A stretch of 59,811 bases of DNA from Actinomadura sp. 6K520 (GCF_004349245.1 NZ_SMLC01000029.1:1-59811), one strand, 5' to 3'. Shown: positions 1 through 8,378, counted from the first letter of the stretch. The notes: generated by a model not told the origin, from the sequence alone. Made by a program: numbers and translations.

Positions 1-572
1 GGGCACGGGCCGACGCGACGCGGCAGGCACTGCTGAGCGCGGCGCAGGAGGTCTTCGCCGACCGCGGCTACGCCGACGCGGGCATCGCCGAGATCGTCGA
101 GCGGTCCGGCATCAGCGTCGGCAGCCTCTACCACCACTACGGCGGCAAGGCCGGGCTGTACGTGGCGCTGTGGGAGGACCTGAGCGGCGAGCAGGAGGCG
201 AGCGCCGCGCAGGCCGTGTCCGCCGCGCGCAGGGACGGCGAGACCGACCCGATCGCGCTGTTCATCGCCGGCGCCCGCGCCTACCTGCGGGTGTGCTGGG
301 AGCGCCGGGACGCGGCCCGGCTGTTCCTCGGCGGCGAGGGCCCGTCCGGGTCGTCGCTGATGCGCCGCAGCCGCGCCCAGCACTGGATCGCGCAGAACAC
401 CAAGCTGCTGCGCGGCACCGAGCCCGCGGGCCGGGCCGAGCAGGTGCTGAGCCTGGTGCTCACCACGGTCATCGGCGAGGCCGGGCGGGAGATCGCCACG
501 GCCGAGAGCGAGGCCGAGGCCGCGGAGATCATCGAAGAGGTCTGCCGCATCCTCATCCGGCTGGCCCGCTGA
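1..572 (+). CDS. TetR-family transcriptional regulator, 5' end missing
   Basis: The reading frame is open from base 3 to the TGA at 570-572, so the start codon lies before the window. The first 55 or so visible residues form the TetR DNA-binding domain: a helix ending in VFADRGY, then IAEIVERSGISVGSLYHHYGGK, the recognition-helix pattern of the family. The remaining ~130 residues are the helical ligand-binding half and match no specific effector class I recognise. The GTG at 162 is an internal codon, since the HTH lies upstream of it. It is likely a one-component repressor, but its targets are not visible here. Confidence 0.85.
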   Translation, partial: ARADATRQALLSAAQEVFADRGYADAGIAEIVERSGISVGSLYHHYGGKAGLYVALWEDLSGEQEASAAQAVSAARRDGETDPIALFIAGARAYLRVCWERRDAARLFLGGEGPSGSSLMRRSRAQHWIAQNTKLLRGTEPAGRAEQVLSLVLTTVIGEAGREIATAESEAEAAEIIEEVCRILIRLAR

Positions 573-594
573 GCGGCCCGGTCAGCTCCGGCCC

Positions 595-1431
595 CTATCG
601 GCGGACGGCGGGCCGCAGCCGGTGGATGCCGTCCAGGTCACCCTCCCGGAGGTCGTCCAGGGTGATGGCGAAGTCGCCGTTCGGCGCGGCGGGGTCGGCG
701 AAGCGGCGGCCGGCGACCCGGTCCGGCAGATACCGGCGCAGGCTCCGGCTCGTCCCGGCCGGGTAGGCGACGGGGCTCCCCCACCCGTCCGGCATGCCGT
801 CGCCGCCGAAGATCACCCAGTGGTCGGTGGCCACCGGCTCGTCCAGCCGCGGCGGGCCGCCGGTGTGGCAGTCGACGGCGGGGACGACGATCCGGTCCGG
901 GTCCGCCGGCTCGTACCACATCAGCAGCGGCTTGGCGCGGTGCGCGTCGGCGCCGTCGAAGCAGCAGACGGCGAGGGTGTGGCCGGGGTAGCAGTCGGCG
1001 TAGAACTCCATCAGCGCGGGGTCGAGGCGCGGCCGCCGGTGCGGGGCGACGCGGGCCAGCGCCTCCGGGATCAGGGTGGCGTCCGCGGCGAGCAGCACCG
1101 TGTAGACGTCGTGCTCGAACACCTGCACCGCCGCCGCGGCGGCCGGCGCGCCCATCCAGGCCATCGCCGCGGCGCCCGCCGGCGCCGGGGACACCGCCTC
1201 CACCATCCGGTCCAGGACGCCCTCGTCGCCGGACCCGACGGGCAGGAAGCTGCCGGGCGACATCGGCGCGCGGGCCGGCAGGTGCAGCAGCATGGCGTTG
1301 GGGCCGTCCGCCCGGTTCACCGGCGTGTTCTGGTAGCCGAGGACTTCGACGAGCCCGCGCCGCCGATGCCGGTGCCGGCCCGCGTACAGGGTCGTCCCGG
1401 AGAACTCGGCCAGGTCCATCGAAACGCACAT
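595..1431 (-). CDS. Hypothetical protein, 278 aa
   Basis: This frame has clean actinomycete codon bias. I do not recognise the protein family. It is soluble-looking, Ala/Pro rich, with no signal peptide or membrane segment. Tryptophan, histidine and aspartate cluster near the middle and C-terminus (DHWVIFGGDG, CHTGGPP). An ATG at 1419 (MDLAEF) is an alternative start. It lies tail to tail with the truncated TetR gene and head to head with the next TetR gene, across a 144-bp gap that may hold both promoters, so the neighbouring regulator could control it. Confidence 0.6.
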   Translation of the reverse strand: MCVSMDLAEFSGTTLYAGRHRHRRRGLVEVLGYQNTPVNRADGPNAMLLHLPARAPMSPGSFLPVGSGDEGVLDRMVEAVSPAPAGAAAMAWMGAPAAAAAVQVFEHDVYTVLLAADATLIPEALARVAPHRRPRLDPALMEFYADCYPGHTLAVCCFDGADAHRAKPLLMWYEPADPDRIVVPAVDCHTGGPPRLDEPVATDHWVIFGGDGMPDGWGSPVAYPAGTSRSLRRYLPDRVAGRRFADPAAPNGDFAITLDDLREGDLDGIHRLRPAVRR

Positions 1432-1575
1432 GAACCCAACCTAGACGTGCGCCGATCAAGGTGTCCGCCGGAGAGCCGGGTGGGGCGCAGGTGATGTTTC
1501 GGGTCACACGGGACGCCACGGACCGTTATCCTGACCATCGGGTTACCGGTTCCTGACGGAAAGTCGAAGGGGTCC

Positions 1576-2223
1576 ATGCCAACGTCCACCTGGTTCCGCC
1601 TCAACGTCGCCAAGCGCGAGCGGGTGCTCGAGGTGGCGATGCGCGAGTTCGGGGAGAACGGGTACTCGACGGGCAGCCTGAACACCATCGCGCGTGAGGC
1701 CGGCATCGCCAAGGGCTCCCTGTTCCAGTACTTCAGCGACAAGCTGGAGTTCTTCGCGTTCGTCTGCGACGAGACGTCGCGGCGGATCCGGGAGGAGATG
1801 GAGCGCCGCATCGAGCGGATCGACTTCGACCAGTCGTTCGACGAGTGGCTCTTCGACGTCCTGTGCGACTGGACCGAGTACATGGCCGACCACCCGCTGG
1901 AGCGCGGCGTCACCGCCGCGACGAACTTCGAGCTCGACAACAGCGTCCGGTCCGTGGTCCGCGACACCGCCAACCAGCACTACCTGCAGGTGATCCACCC
2001 GACCCTGCAGCTCTGGCAGGCCCAGGGCGCGATCCGCGCGGACGCCGACCTCGACGTCCTCGCGACGCTGATCCTGACGATCCTGCCGTTCCTGGCGCTC
2101 GCGCCGTACTACGACGGCCTCGACCCCGTGCACGACCTGCGCGGCCGCACCCCGGCCGAGCAGCGCCCGGTGATCCGGCAGCTCCTCGCGGGCTTCCACC
2201 CCATGTTCGCCCCGGACAAGTGA
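1576..2223 (+). CDS. TetR-family transcriptional regulator
   Basis: This is a 215-aa protein with an N-terminal TetR domain at residues ~12-60 (VAMREFGENGYSTGSLNTI, then AGIAKGSLFQYFSDK). The C-terminal ~150 residues are the helical effector-binding and dimer domain and contain a hydrophobic stretch (LATLILTILPFLALAPYY) in a C-terminal helix. The ATG is preceded by GAAGGGG at a suitable distance. It is transcribed divergently from the 278-aa hypothetical gene, which is the most obvious candidate target. The effector is unknown. Confidence 0.88.
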   Translation: MPTSTWFRLNVAKRERVLEVAMREFGENGYSTGSLNTIAREAGIAKGSLFQYFSDKLEFFAFVCDETSRRIREEMERRIERIDFDQSFDEWLFDVLCDWTEYMADHPLERGVTAATNFELDNSVRSVVRDTANQHYLQVIHPTLQLWQAQGAIRADADLDVLATLILTILPFLALAPYYDGLDPVHDLRGRTPAEQRPVIRQLLAGFHPMFAPDK

Positions 2224-2249
2224 CCGCGTCCGCCCCGGACAGGTGACCG
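2208..2249. repeat. Tandem 19-bp microduplication over a stop codon
   Basis: The bases CGCCCCGGACAAGTGACCG at 2208-2226 recur with one mismatch at 2231-2249. The first copy contains the TGA stop of the TetR gene. It looks like a local slippage duplication in the 3' flank. Confidence 0.6.
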
Positions 2250-2270
2250 TTACCGTGACCGGCGGCGGGC

Positions 2271-3434
2271 TCAGAGGCGGGCCGCGCGGGCCGGCCTGAC
2301 CGGCAGCCAGACGATCCGGACGGGGGACCGTGCGGGCTGCGGCGGCAGCGCCCGCACCCGGGCCTCGGTGAGCCGCTTGCCGGCCATCCGCAGCCGCCTG
2401 CGCTGCGCCCGCGGCAGCGGAACCGGAAGCGCCGGCGCGCGGCGGGACAGCCGCACCCGAAGCAGCAGCAGCGCCACCGACACCGTCATCGCGGCGAGGA
2501 AGCCCGCCTGCAGCGACGAGAGCCGCTGCACGGTGAGGGTCTCGTCCTCGATCGTGCGCAGCCCGGCGACGGGGACGACGGGCGCCGGGCTCGTCGCGAT
2601 CTGCGGTGACGCGATCGGGGGCAGCGCCACCTGCGGCCCCTTCATCCCGGCGAGCGGGTTGAAGGTGGACGGGGTCAGCGGCGGGACGCCGGGCGGGAGG
2701 TTCGCCAGGCTGATGCCCGGCGGCGGGGCGCCGGAGGCATCGGTGATGATCAGCTTGTAGCTGCGGGACACGCTGCTCGCCTTGGCCGCCGAGGCGGTGG
2801 CCCGCACCGTGATGAGGCCGGGTTCGGCGCCGGACGGCGCGCGCACGGTCGCGATCGCCGCGGCCCCGCCGGAGCCGACGGCGCCGAGGCCCTGCGTCCC
2901 CGGGCTCACCGACGCGCCGGACGCCGACATCCGCACGACGGCGTTCTGCGCGGTCGCGTTCGCCGACGACACCCGGACCGTCGCGGTGACCGATCCGCCG
3001 GGCTTCATCGTGGCCGACGACACCGACAGCGCGAGGGACAGCACGGGCTTCTTGGGCTTCGCCGGGCTGCCCGGCGTGCCCGGAGGATCGTTCGGGGTGG
3101 GGCTCGGGGTCGGTGACCCGGTGGGCGTCTCCGTGGGCGTCCCGGTGGGCGTCTCCGTGGGTGTCTCAGTCGGAGTCTCGGTCGGCGTCTCAGTCGGTGT
3201 CTCGGTGGGCGTCTCCGTTGGCGTCTCGGTGGGCGTCTCCGTGGGTGTCTCAGTCGGAGTCTCGGTGGGTGTCTCAGTCGGGGTGTCCGTCGGTGTCTCA
3301 GTCGGCGCTTCCGTGGCGCTCAGCGTGGGGGTGGGGCTGGTCTCGTCGGCGTTCACCGGGTGCGCGCCCGTCAGTCCGACGAGCGCCGCCGCGCCCAAGA
3401 CCGCCACGACCGAACGTGCCGAACGTGAGCGCAC
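2271..3434 (-). CDS. Secreted, membrane-anchored Thr/Pro-repeat protein
   Basis: The protein has 387 aa. Residues 1-29 are a Sec signal peptide ending in an A-x-A-like region. Residues ~41-110 are tandem ETPT repeats, an extended, probably glycosylated stalk. Residues ~130-230 form an Ig/CARDB-like beta domain (SVTATVRVSSANA, GLITVRATAS). A Pro-rich linker leads to one transmembrane helix near residues 312-332 (FLAAMTVSVALLLL) and a basic, Arg-rich cytoplasmic tail. This architecture suggests an exported protein whose domain is displayed outside the membrane on a rigid stalk. No sortase LPxTG motif is seen. Function is unknown. The gene stands alone between convergent and same-strand neighbours. 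Confidence 0.75.
   Translation of the reverse strand: MRSRSARSVVAVLGAAALVGLTGAHPVNADETSPTPTLSATEAPTETPTDTPTETPTETPTETPTETPTETPTETPTETPTETPTETPTETPTETPTGTPTETPTGSPTPSPTPNDPPGTPGSPAKPKKPVLSLALSVSSATMKPGGSVTATVRVSSANATAQNAVVRMSASGASVSPGTQGLGAVGSGGAAAIATVRAPSGAEPGLITVRATASAAKASSVSRSYKLIITDASGAPPPGISLANLPPGVPPLTPSTFNPLAGMKGPQVALPPIASPQIATSPAPVVPVAGLRTIEDETLTVQRLSSLQAGFLAAMTVSVALLLLRVRLSRRAPALPVPLPRAQRRRLRMAGKRLTEARVRALPPQPARSPVRIVWLPVRPARAARL
3105..3314. repeat. 12-bp (ETPT) coding minisatellite
   Basis: About seventeen 12-bp units encode E-T-P-T with a few D, G, A and S variants inside the surface-protein gene. The units vary at synonymous positions (GTGGGCGTCTCC against GTCGGTGTCTCA on the plus strand), so the array is old enough to have diverged but could still change length. 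Confidence 0.85.
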
Positions 3435-3578
3435 CCTGCACGCACCTCCACCCCGTGGCGACCAGCCCGATTAATTGCTCAGAATTGGATGGAAGCACGC
3501 GGAGAATGGGCAATCAACCCCGTCCGCCAATGTCATTGCCCGCTGCTTATCGACGGACGGGACGACATTCTCCGATTG

Positions 3579-4805
3579 TCAGCGAGTGAGCCTTTTCCGT
3601 CCGTCGGCGGCTTCCTCCGCGCACCGTTGCCGCAGCGAGGTCGCGCGCAGCACCACCTCGATCGCGAAACGCGCTTCGGGGTCGTTCAGCCGGTCGCCGA
3701 GGACGCCTTCGAGCTGCCGCATCCGGTAGCGGACGGTCTGCGGGTGGATGCCCAGCTCCTCGGCGATCTCGGCGGCGGTGCCGCGGCTCACCAGCCAGGC
3801 GCGCAGCGTGTCCATGAGCCGGCCGCGCTGCCGGCTCGGGAACTCCGCCAGCTCGCTGAGGTGCCGGTGCGCGAGCCGGTCGACGAGGGCCTGGTCCGAC
3901 AGCAGCAGCAGGGTGATGAGGTGGTCGTCGCAGTCGGTCACCGGACCGCCCTCGATGATGCCCGTCTCCACTAACCGCAGCGCGTGCCGCGCCCAGCGCA
4001 GCGAGTCCGCCAGTCCCCCGGCGGCCGCCCGGGGGCCCGCGACGAGCTGCCCCTCGGGCAGCACCCGCAGCAGCGACCGCCGCCGCTCGGGCGTCAGCCT
4101 GCCCGGGAGCACCAGGAACGGCTCGGGCGCGTTGAGGTCGGCGAGCACGTCCTCGTCCAGTGCCCCCCGCACGTAGGGGGAGCCGGGCGGGGCGGCGACC
4201 ACGGTCATCTCGTCCGGGATCGGCCATCGCGCCCGTCCGGCGACCTCGTCCAGGGCGCTGCGAGGGCCGCGCGGGCGCAGCAGCAGCTCCAGCAGCCGCC
4301 TGCGGTGGCCCTTGAGCTCGCCGTCCGGCCGCTCCTCCAGGTAGCCCTGGAGCGCCAGCGCGGCCAGCTCGTCGATGTAGGTGAACAGCGCGTCGGCGAG
4401 CTGCGCCATGACGTCGCTGGACAGGTGCCGGCGGGGGCCGACCTTCATGATGCGGCGCCAGGCGACCTGCGCGCCGATGCGGAACGCGGCCTGGAGCGTG
4501 TCGAGCGTCCGCCCCTCCTGTGCCTCGAACCTGCCGAGCCTGCGGTACGTCTCGCGGTAGCGCTCCCGCGGCGCGCGGGGGTTCGCGACCTGCTCCACGA
4601 AGTCGGTCAGCGCCCGTTCGACGCCGATCCGGAGCGTCTCCACGTACGGCCCCTCCATCGGCCGTCCGTACTCGGGGATCGACCTGCGTACCTCCTGAAT
4701 GATCTCCCTGGACAGACTCGGGAGCTCCGGCCGCATCATCGCTGCCAGCCGCCGCGGCAGCTTCGGCTGCGGCCGCACGGCCTCCTGCGTGAGCGTCCGC
4801 GTCAT
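3579..4805 (-). CDS. PucR-type regulator with RsbRD-like N-terminus (copy 1)
   Basis: The start is the ATG at 4805, which has GGAGG seven bases upstream; longer in-frame starts lack a ribosome site. The 408-aa protein has an all-helical N-terminal domain at ~25-165 that resembles the RsbRD_N/RsbR co-antagonist fold (LPSLSREIIQEVRRSIPEY, then QEGRTLDTLQAAFRIGAQVAWRR). A variable middle region follows. The C-terminal HTH_30 of PucR/CdaR regulators sits at ~345-395 (EELGIHPQTVRYRMRQLE). It is the first of three close paralogs in this window and lies directly downstream, on the same strand, of the second. The signal sensed is unknown. Confidence 0.82.
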   Translation of the reverse strand: MTRTLTQEAVRPQPKLPRRLAAMMRPELPSLSREIIQEVRRSIPEYGRPMEGPYVETLRIGVERALTDFVEQVANPRAPRERYRETYRRLGRFEAQEGRTLDTLQAAFRIGAQVAWRRIMKVGPRRHLSSDVMAQLADALFTYIDELAALALQGYLEERPDGELKGHRRRLLELLLRPRGPRSALDEVAGRARWPIPDEMTVVAAPPGSPYVRGALDEDVLADLNAPEPFLVLPGRLTPERRRSLLRVLPEGQLVAGPRAAAGGLADSLRWARHALRLVETGIIEGGPVTDCDDHLITLLLLSDQALVDRLAHRHLSELAEFPSRQRGRLMDTLRAWLVSRGTAAEIAEELGIHPQTVRYRMRQLEGVLGDRLNDPEARFAIEVVLRATSLRQRCAEEAADGRKRLTR

Positions 4806-5057
4806 CGAGACACCTCCGAGAACGCCGCCGTCACGGGTCGTGGCGTGGTTCCGGGCAGGGGGCACCCGGCGTCCCGGACGGTCGGCTTCGCTACGGACAG
4901 CCAGGGACGCACCGAGCGGGGACCCCTGTGCGCCCCCGACAGGCTGTGAACTGAGACACGCCGACCGTAGATCCAAGTCGCCGCGGCCCAAGGTAAAGAG
5001 AACACAAAATCACTCTGTGCCGTCCGTGCGGACACACACGGTACGGCCGTGCTCGGC

Positions 5058-6260
5058 TCACCGCATGGACGCCCTCCGCTCCTGCCGCAGCCGGCGCGCC
5101 CGGAGCACCGCGTCGAGGACGAAACGCGACGCCGGATCGGCCAGTTGCTCGTCAAACGTCTCGCTGAGGCGCCGCATCCGGTACCGCACGGTCTGCGGAT
5201 GGACGCGCAGCCGCCGGGCCGTCTCGACCGCGTTTCCCTGTGCTTCGAGCCATGCGCCGAGGGTTTCGGTCATCCGGGATCGCTGCGTTCGGCTCATCCC
5301 TGCCAGGGCCGCCAATCGGCGCCGCGAAAGCTGGTCGAGCAGTGCCTCGTCCGACAGCAGCCACAGCGTCAGCAGGTGCCGCTCGCACAGCGTCGGGCCG
5401 CCGTCCTCCAGGACGCCGGCCTCGACGAGCGCCAGCGCCCGCCGCGCCCACCGCAGCGAGTCGGCCGCCTCCGCCAGCGGGACGGTCAGTCCCACCGCGG
5501 ACCGGCGTTCGGGCAGCGCCTCGACCAGCATCTCGCGGCGCGCGGGACCGAAGGTCCCCGGCACCAGCAGGTGCGGTTCGGTGTCGCCCAGGTCGGCGAG
5601 CACGTCCGGGGCCAGCGCGGTCCGGATGCAGCGCGTCCGCGCGGGCAGCGCGACCATCGTCACCTCGTCCGGCACCGTCCAGCCCACGTCCTTCGCCGTC
5701 GCGGCCAGCGCGCCGCCGGGCGCCCCGGGCCGCAGTACGAGCCGCAGCAGCCTCCGGTGCGCCCCGGCCAGCTCGTCCGCCGACCGCGACCGCGCCTCCA
5801 GGTAGCCCTGGACGGTCAGCGAGGCCAGCTCGTCGATGTAGGAGAACAGCGCGTCGGCGAGCTGCGTCATGACCGCCGACGGCAGCCGCCGCCTGCTTCC
5901 CACGTCCGCGACGCGCCGCCAAGCGACCTGGACCCCGACCCGGTACGCGGCCTGCAGCGCGTCCAGGCTGCGCCCCTCGTACGCCGCGCTGCGCCCGAGC
6001 TCCCGGCACAGCTCGTCGCGGCGCTCGTGGGTGTCGCCCATCCCGGTCACCTGGTCGACGAAGGCGGCCATGACCTGCTCCACGCTGACCTGGATCGTCC
6101 GCTGCGGCACCGCCGGGGCCTGCTGGGGGTGCGTCGGGACCGACCGCTTGACCTCGCTGACGATCTCCTCGGTGAGGGACGGCAGTTCGGCGCTCAGAAT
6201 GGCGATCACCTTCGGCGGGATCGGTCCCGGACGCCCCCGCCCGGTGACGGTCCCCGTCAT
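5058..6260 (-). CDS. PucR-type regulator with RsbRD-like N-terminus (copy 2)
   Basis: The start is set at the ATG 6260 because AAGGAGG lies seven bases upstream; the upstream in-frame ATG has none. The protein has 400 aa with the same architecture as its neighbour: a helical RsbRD-like domain (LPSLTEEIVSEVKRSVP, then SLDALQAAYRVGVQVAWRR), a middle region with a conserved SLRWARRALALVEAGV helix, and a C-terminal PucR HTH (LRVHPQTVRYRMRRL). The two copies are separated by a 252-bp gap, enough for separate promoters. They probably arose by tandem duplication. Confidence 0.82.
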   Translation of the reverse strand: MTGTVTGRGRPGPIPPKVIAILSAELPSLTEEIVSEVKRSVPTHPQQAPAVPQRTIQVSVEQVMAAFVDQVTGMGDTHERRDELCRELGRSAAYEGRSLDALQAAYRVGVQVAWRRVADVGSRRRLPSAVMTQLADALFSYIDELASLTVQGYLEARSRSADELAGAHRRLLRLVLRPGAPGGALAATAKDVGWTVPDEVTMVALPARTRCIRTALAPDVLADLGDTEPHLLVPGTFGPARREMLVEALPERRSAVGLTVPLAEAADSLRWARRALALVEAGVLEDGGPTLCERHLLTLWLLSDEALLDQLSRRRLAALAGMSRTQRSRMTETLGAWLEAQGNAVETARRLRVHPQTVRYRMRRLSETFDEQLADPASRFVLDAVLRARRLRQERRASMR

Positions 6261-6616
6261 CGTCGGCCTCCTTCGCGCCGGCAGAGGAACGATGCAATGA
6301 AAGTAACCCAACGGCGCACGCCGCGCACCATTCCCGAAAAACTTTCACACTCCGTACGGGCTGTTCTACATCGCCAATTGCTCACTTATGCTTGCCTATT
6401 CCGCCCCGCACACCACATACGTGCTCACTTCGCGAGCGAATGACGTTCGGTGTTGATCACCGGATGATGGATTCGCTCGATGCTCCCGGCCGAATCGTTA
6501 CCGTCCCGGCCGGGCCGCACGACGCCCGAGACCGGCGGAGAAGCATCACGAACAGGGACATGCAACAACAAGGTCCCCTATTACTCCACGTAACGATTTT
6601 CGCGCTACGTGGCGGC
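6261..6616. other. 356-bp intergenic region between divergent genes
   Basis: This stretch separates the second PucR gene from the Rpn-like nuclease gene and is less GC-rich than its surroundings (for example 6330-6430). It should carry the two divergent promoters, but I found no -35/-10 pair I would defend. It is open in the nuclease frame from 6392, but that extension has no ribosome site and an uncharacteristic composition, so I treat it as non-coding. Confidence 0.5.
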
Positions 6617-7510
6617 ATGGACACCGATAGCGTCCACCTCATGCCCTCCGCCGAACACGAGGTGCCGCTCGACCTGTTCCGGAACCAGCCCGCGCTGGCC
6701 CCGGAACTCCTCCAGGCGGTATCCGGAATCAAACCCCCCGAGTACGAGCAGATATCACTGGGATCGGAGACGCTCACCGACTGCAACCCCACCGAGTACC
6801 GATGCGATTCGACCGTCCTCCTCGGCGACCCCAAGCGCCCGGATCTCGCGATCGTCGTCGAGGTCCAACTCAAGCCGGACCCGCGCAAGCACTACAGCTG
6901 GCCGGTCTATCTGGCCACGCTCCGGGCCCGGCGCGAGTGTCCGGTGACGCTGCTGGTGCTGTGCCCGGACGGGAGAACCTCCGCCTGGTGCCGTGAGCCG
7001 ATCGAGAGCGGACATCAAGGCTGGGTCCTGCGCCCCTGGGTACTGAACCTCACCGAAGTGCCCGCCGTCACCGACCTGGACAAGGCCCGTTCCTTGCCGG
7101 AACTGGCGATCCTGAGCACCGTCGCACACGCCGACGGCCCCGACCAGAAGGCCGTCCTGACGGCCTTCGCCGAAGCCCTGGAGGTCACAGAGCGTGACAG
7201 GGGCGAGCTGTATCATGACTACGTGCGATCGAGGCTCTCCGCAGCCGCACGACACTGCTTGGAGGAGATCATGCAGGCCGGCACGTACGAGTGGAAGAGC
7301 GACTTCGCCCTCAAACACATCGCCGAAGGCGAGGCCCGGGGCGAGGCCCGGGGCGAGGCCAAGCTGCTTCTCACCGTCCTGGAGACGCGCGGCTTCACCA
7401 TCGACGACGACCTCCGGGAACGCATCACCACCTGCCAGGACCACGAACAGCTCCACACCTGGGCCCGCCGCGCCACGGCAGGCGAGCCCCTCGACCGCAT
7501 CTTCACCTGA
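6617..7510 (+). CDS. Rpn-like PD-(D/E)XK nuclease
   Basis: The 297-aa protein has a nuclease-type core at residues ~15-150. D64 (YRCDST), then E82-V-Q84 with K86 after a hydrophobic strand (LAIVVEVQLK), fit the D...ExQ variant of the PD-(D/E)XK motif seen in Rpn/PDDEXK_2 proteins, which are linked to DNA cleavage and phage defence. A linker helix leads to a C-terminal module (~205-297) with a GEAR repeat and a conserved RGFTIDDD...RI block. That module is repeated as a separate gene downstream. The start at 6617 is tentative, since no strong ribosome site is visible; 6641 is an alternative. Confidence 0.6.
   Translation: MDTDSVHLMPSAEHEVPLDLFRNQPALAPELLQAVSGIKPPEYEQISLGSETLTDCNPTEYRCDSTVLLGDPKRPDLAIVVEVQLKPDPRKHYSWPVYLATLRARRECPVTLLVLCPDGRTSAWCREPIESGHQGWVLRPWVLNLTEVPAVTDLDKARSLPELAILSTVAHADGPDQKAVLTAFAEALEVTERDRGELYHDYVRSRLSAAARHCLEEIMQAGTYEWKSDFALKHIAEGEARGEARGEAKLLLTVLETRGFTIDDDLRERITTCQDHEQLHTWARRATAGEPLDRIFT
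7271..7510 (+). other. Possible in-frame internal start for a 79-aa C-terminal protein
   Basis: Inside the nuclease gene, GGAGG lies five bases before an in-frame ATG at 7271, which would yield only the C-terminal module. Known enteric rpn genes encode such intragenic small proteins that inhibit the full-length nuclease. The Shine-Dalgarno-like bases also encode LEE, so chance is possible. The same GGAGG and ATG spacing is present in the downstream free-standing copy. Confidence 0.35.
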
Positions 7511-7565
7511 AAGACGACCGGCCGCGTCGCAAACGCGAACGAGACGGGATGTCGCCGTAACCGCG

Positions 7566-7611
7566 TGAGCCGACGACGGCTTGGCTCCACGCCACGACCA
7601 TCGTCGGCTCA
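7566..7611. terminator. Hairpin between the nuclease gene and its partial copy
   Basis: TGAGCCGACGA at 7566-7576 and TCGTCGGCTCA at 7601-7611 are perfect 11-bp inverted arms around a 24-nt loop, 55 bp past the nuclease stop. There is no U-tract. It could end or attenuate transcription, or mark a past insertion end. Confidence 0.4.
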
Positions 7612-7718
7612 ACCGCGGTCCCGTCCATCCCTCTGCCAGGTGGGCTGTTCATTCCCGTCCGCGCGGGTCTGCTCTATTTGCGGCTTGCAGGACGCGTACA
7701 AGCCCTCCACATTCGGGC

Positions 7719-8045
7719 ATGGACATGGAGGGCTGCGTCGCGGGTGCAGACGGGGCCGCCCGACGCTGCTTGGAGGAAGTCATGCAGGTCGGCACGCACG
7801 AGTGGGACATCGACCTCGCCCTCGAACGTATCGCCGAAGGCCGGGCCGATGGCTGGGTTGAGGGCTGGGTTGAGGGCTGGTTCGAAGGAGCGACCGAGGT
7901 GCTCCTCATCGTCCTGAAGTCGCGCGGCTTTACCATCGACGACGACGACCGGAAACGCATCACGTCCTGCCAGGACCTCGAACAGATCCGCAACTGGGCC
8001 CGCCGCGCCGCGACCGCCGAGTCCCTCGACGAGGTCTTGATCTGA
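7719..8045 (+). CDS. Free-standing copy of the Rpn C-terminal module
   Basis: From 7755 on, the product aligns end to end with the last ~87 residues of the upstream nuclease: both have a CLEE(I/V)MQ(A/V)GT stretch, a repeat-rich linker, RGFTIDDD, an RIT(T/S)CQD block and a WARRA helix. The nuclease core is absent. Translation could begin at ATG 7719 (108 aa) or, with a better GGAGG site, at ATG 7782 (87 aa). It is either a decayed partial duplicate or a small partner protein of the nuclease, like the RpnS products of enteric rpn genes. The frame is intact and the changes are largely conservative, which favours a functional gene. Confidence 0.55.
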   Translation: MDMEGCVAGADGAARRCLEEVMQVGTHEWDIDLALERIAEGRADGWVEGWVEGWFEGATEVLLIVLKSRGFTIDDDDRKRITSCQDLEQIRNWARRAATAESLDEVLI

Positions 8046-8092
8046 CAGCCGCGGAGTGTTGACGGCGACCGGCGGGTCACCGCCGGTCGCCG

Positions 8093-8347
8093 TCAGGTGA
8101 GGTCGAGGCGACCGCTCTTCACGGTGTCGAGGAAAGCGCCCCATGCTTCGGCCCCGAAGCCCAACACCGACCCGCCCGGATCCTTGGAGTCCCGCGCCAG
8201 CACAACCGCCTCACCCCGCCCGACCTCTACACACTGGCCTTCTTCAGCGCTGTAGCTGCTCGTGCGCCAGGCTCCGACCTCAACGCACTCACCACCGTTA
8301 CCGATGCTGTGGCTGCTCTTGCGCCATCTGATAGGGACTGCGTCCAT
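8093..8347 (-). CDS. DUF397 protein
   Basis: This 84-aa protein carries the DUF397 hallmarks: WRKSSHS near the N-terminus, CVEVG, then LARDSKDPGGSVLGF and a terminal FLDTVKSG helix. The first half is duplicated: WRKSSHS...CVEVG is followed by WRTSSYS...CVEVG, so it is longer than a typical ~60-aa member. It lies just downstream, on the same strand, of an XRE/DUF5753 regulator. These two families are constant partners in actinomycetes, linked to developmental control and described as toxin-antitoxin-like (Scr1 type). Confidence 0.85.
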   Translation of the reverse strand: MDAVPIRWRKSSHSIGNGGECVEVGAWRTSSYSAEEGQCVEVGRGEAVVLARDSKDPGGSVLGFGAEAWGAFLDTVKSGRLDLT

Positions 8348-8378
8348 GGGGGATCACACTTCCTCGGAGTCGCGAGCA

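Noticed and set aside
622..1494. Long plus-strand frame opposite the 278-aa hypothetical gene
   Set aside because: Composition is Arg/Gly/Val-rich antisense shadow; the minus-strand frame has proper codon bias.
3105..3314. CRISPR-like repeat array
   Set aside because: The repeats are contiguous 12-bp coding units with no spacers.
7719..8045. Second complete Rpn nuclease
   Set aside because: The PD-(D/E)XK core residues are absent; only the C-terminal module is present.
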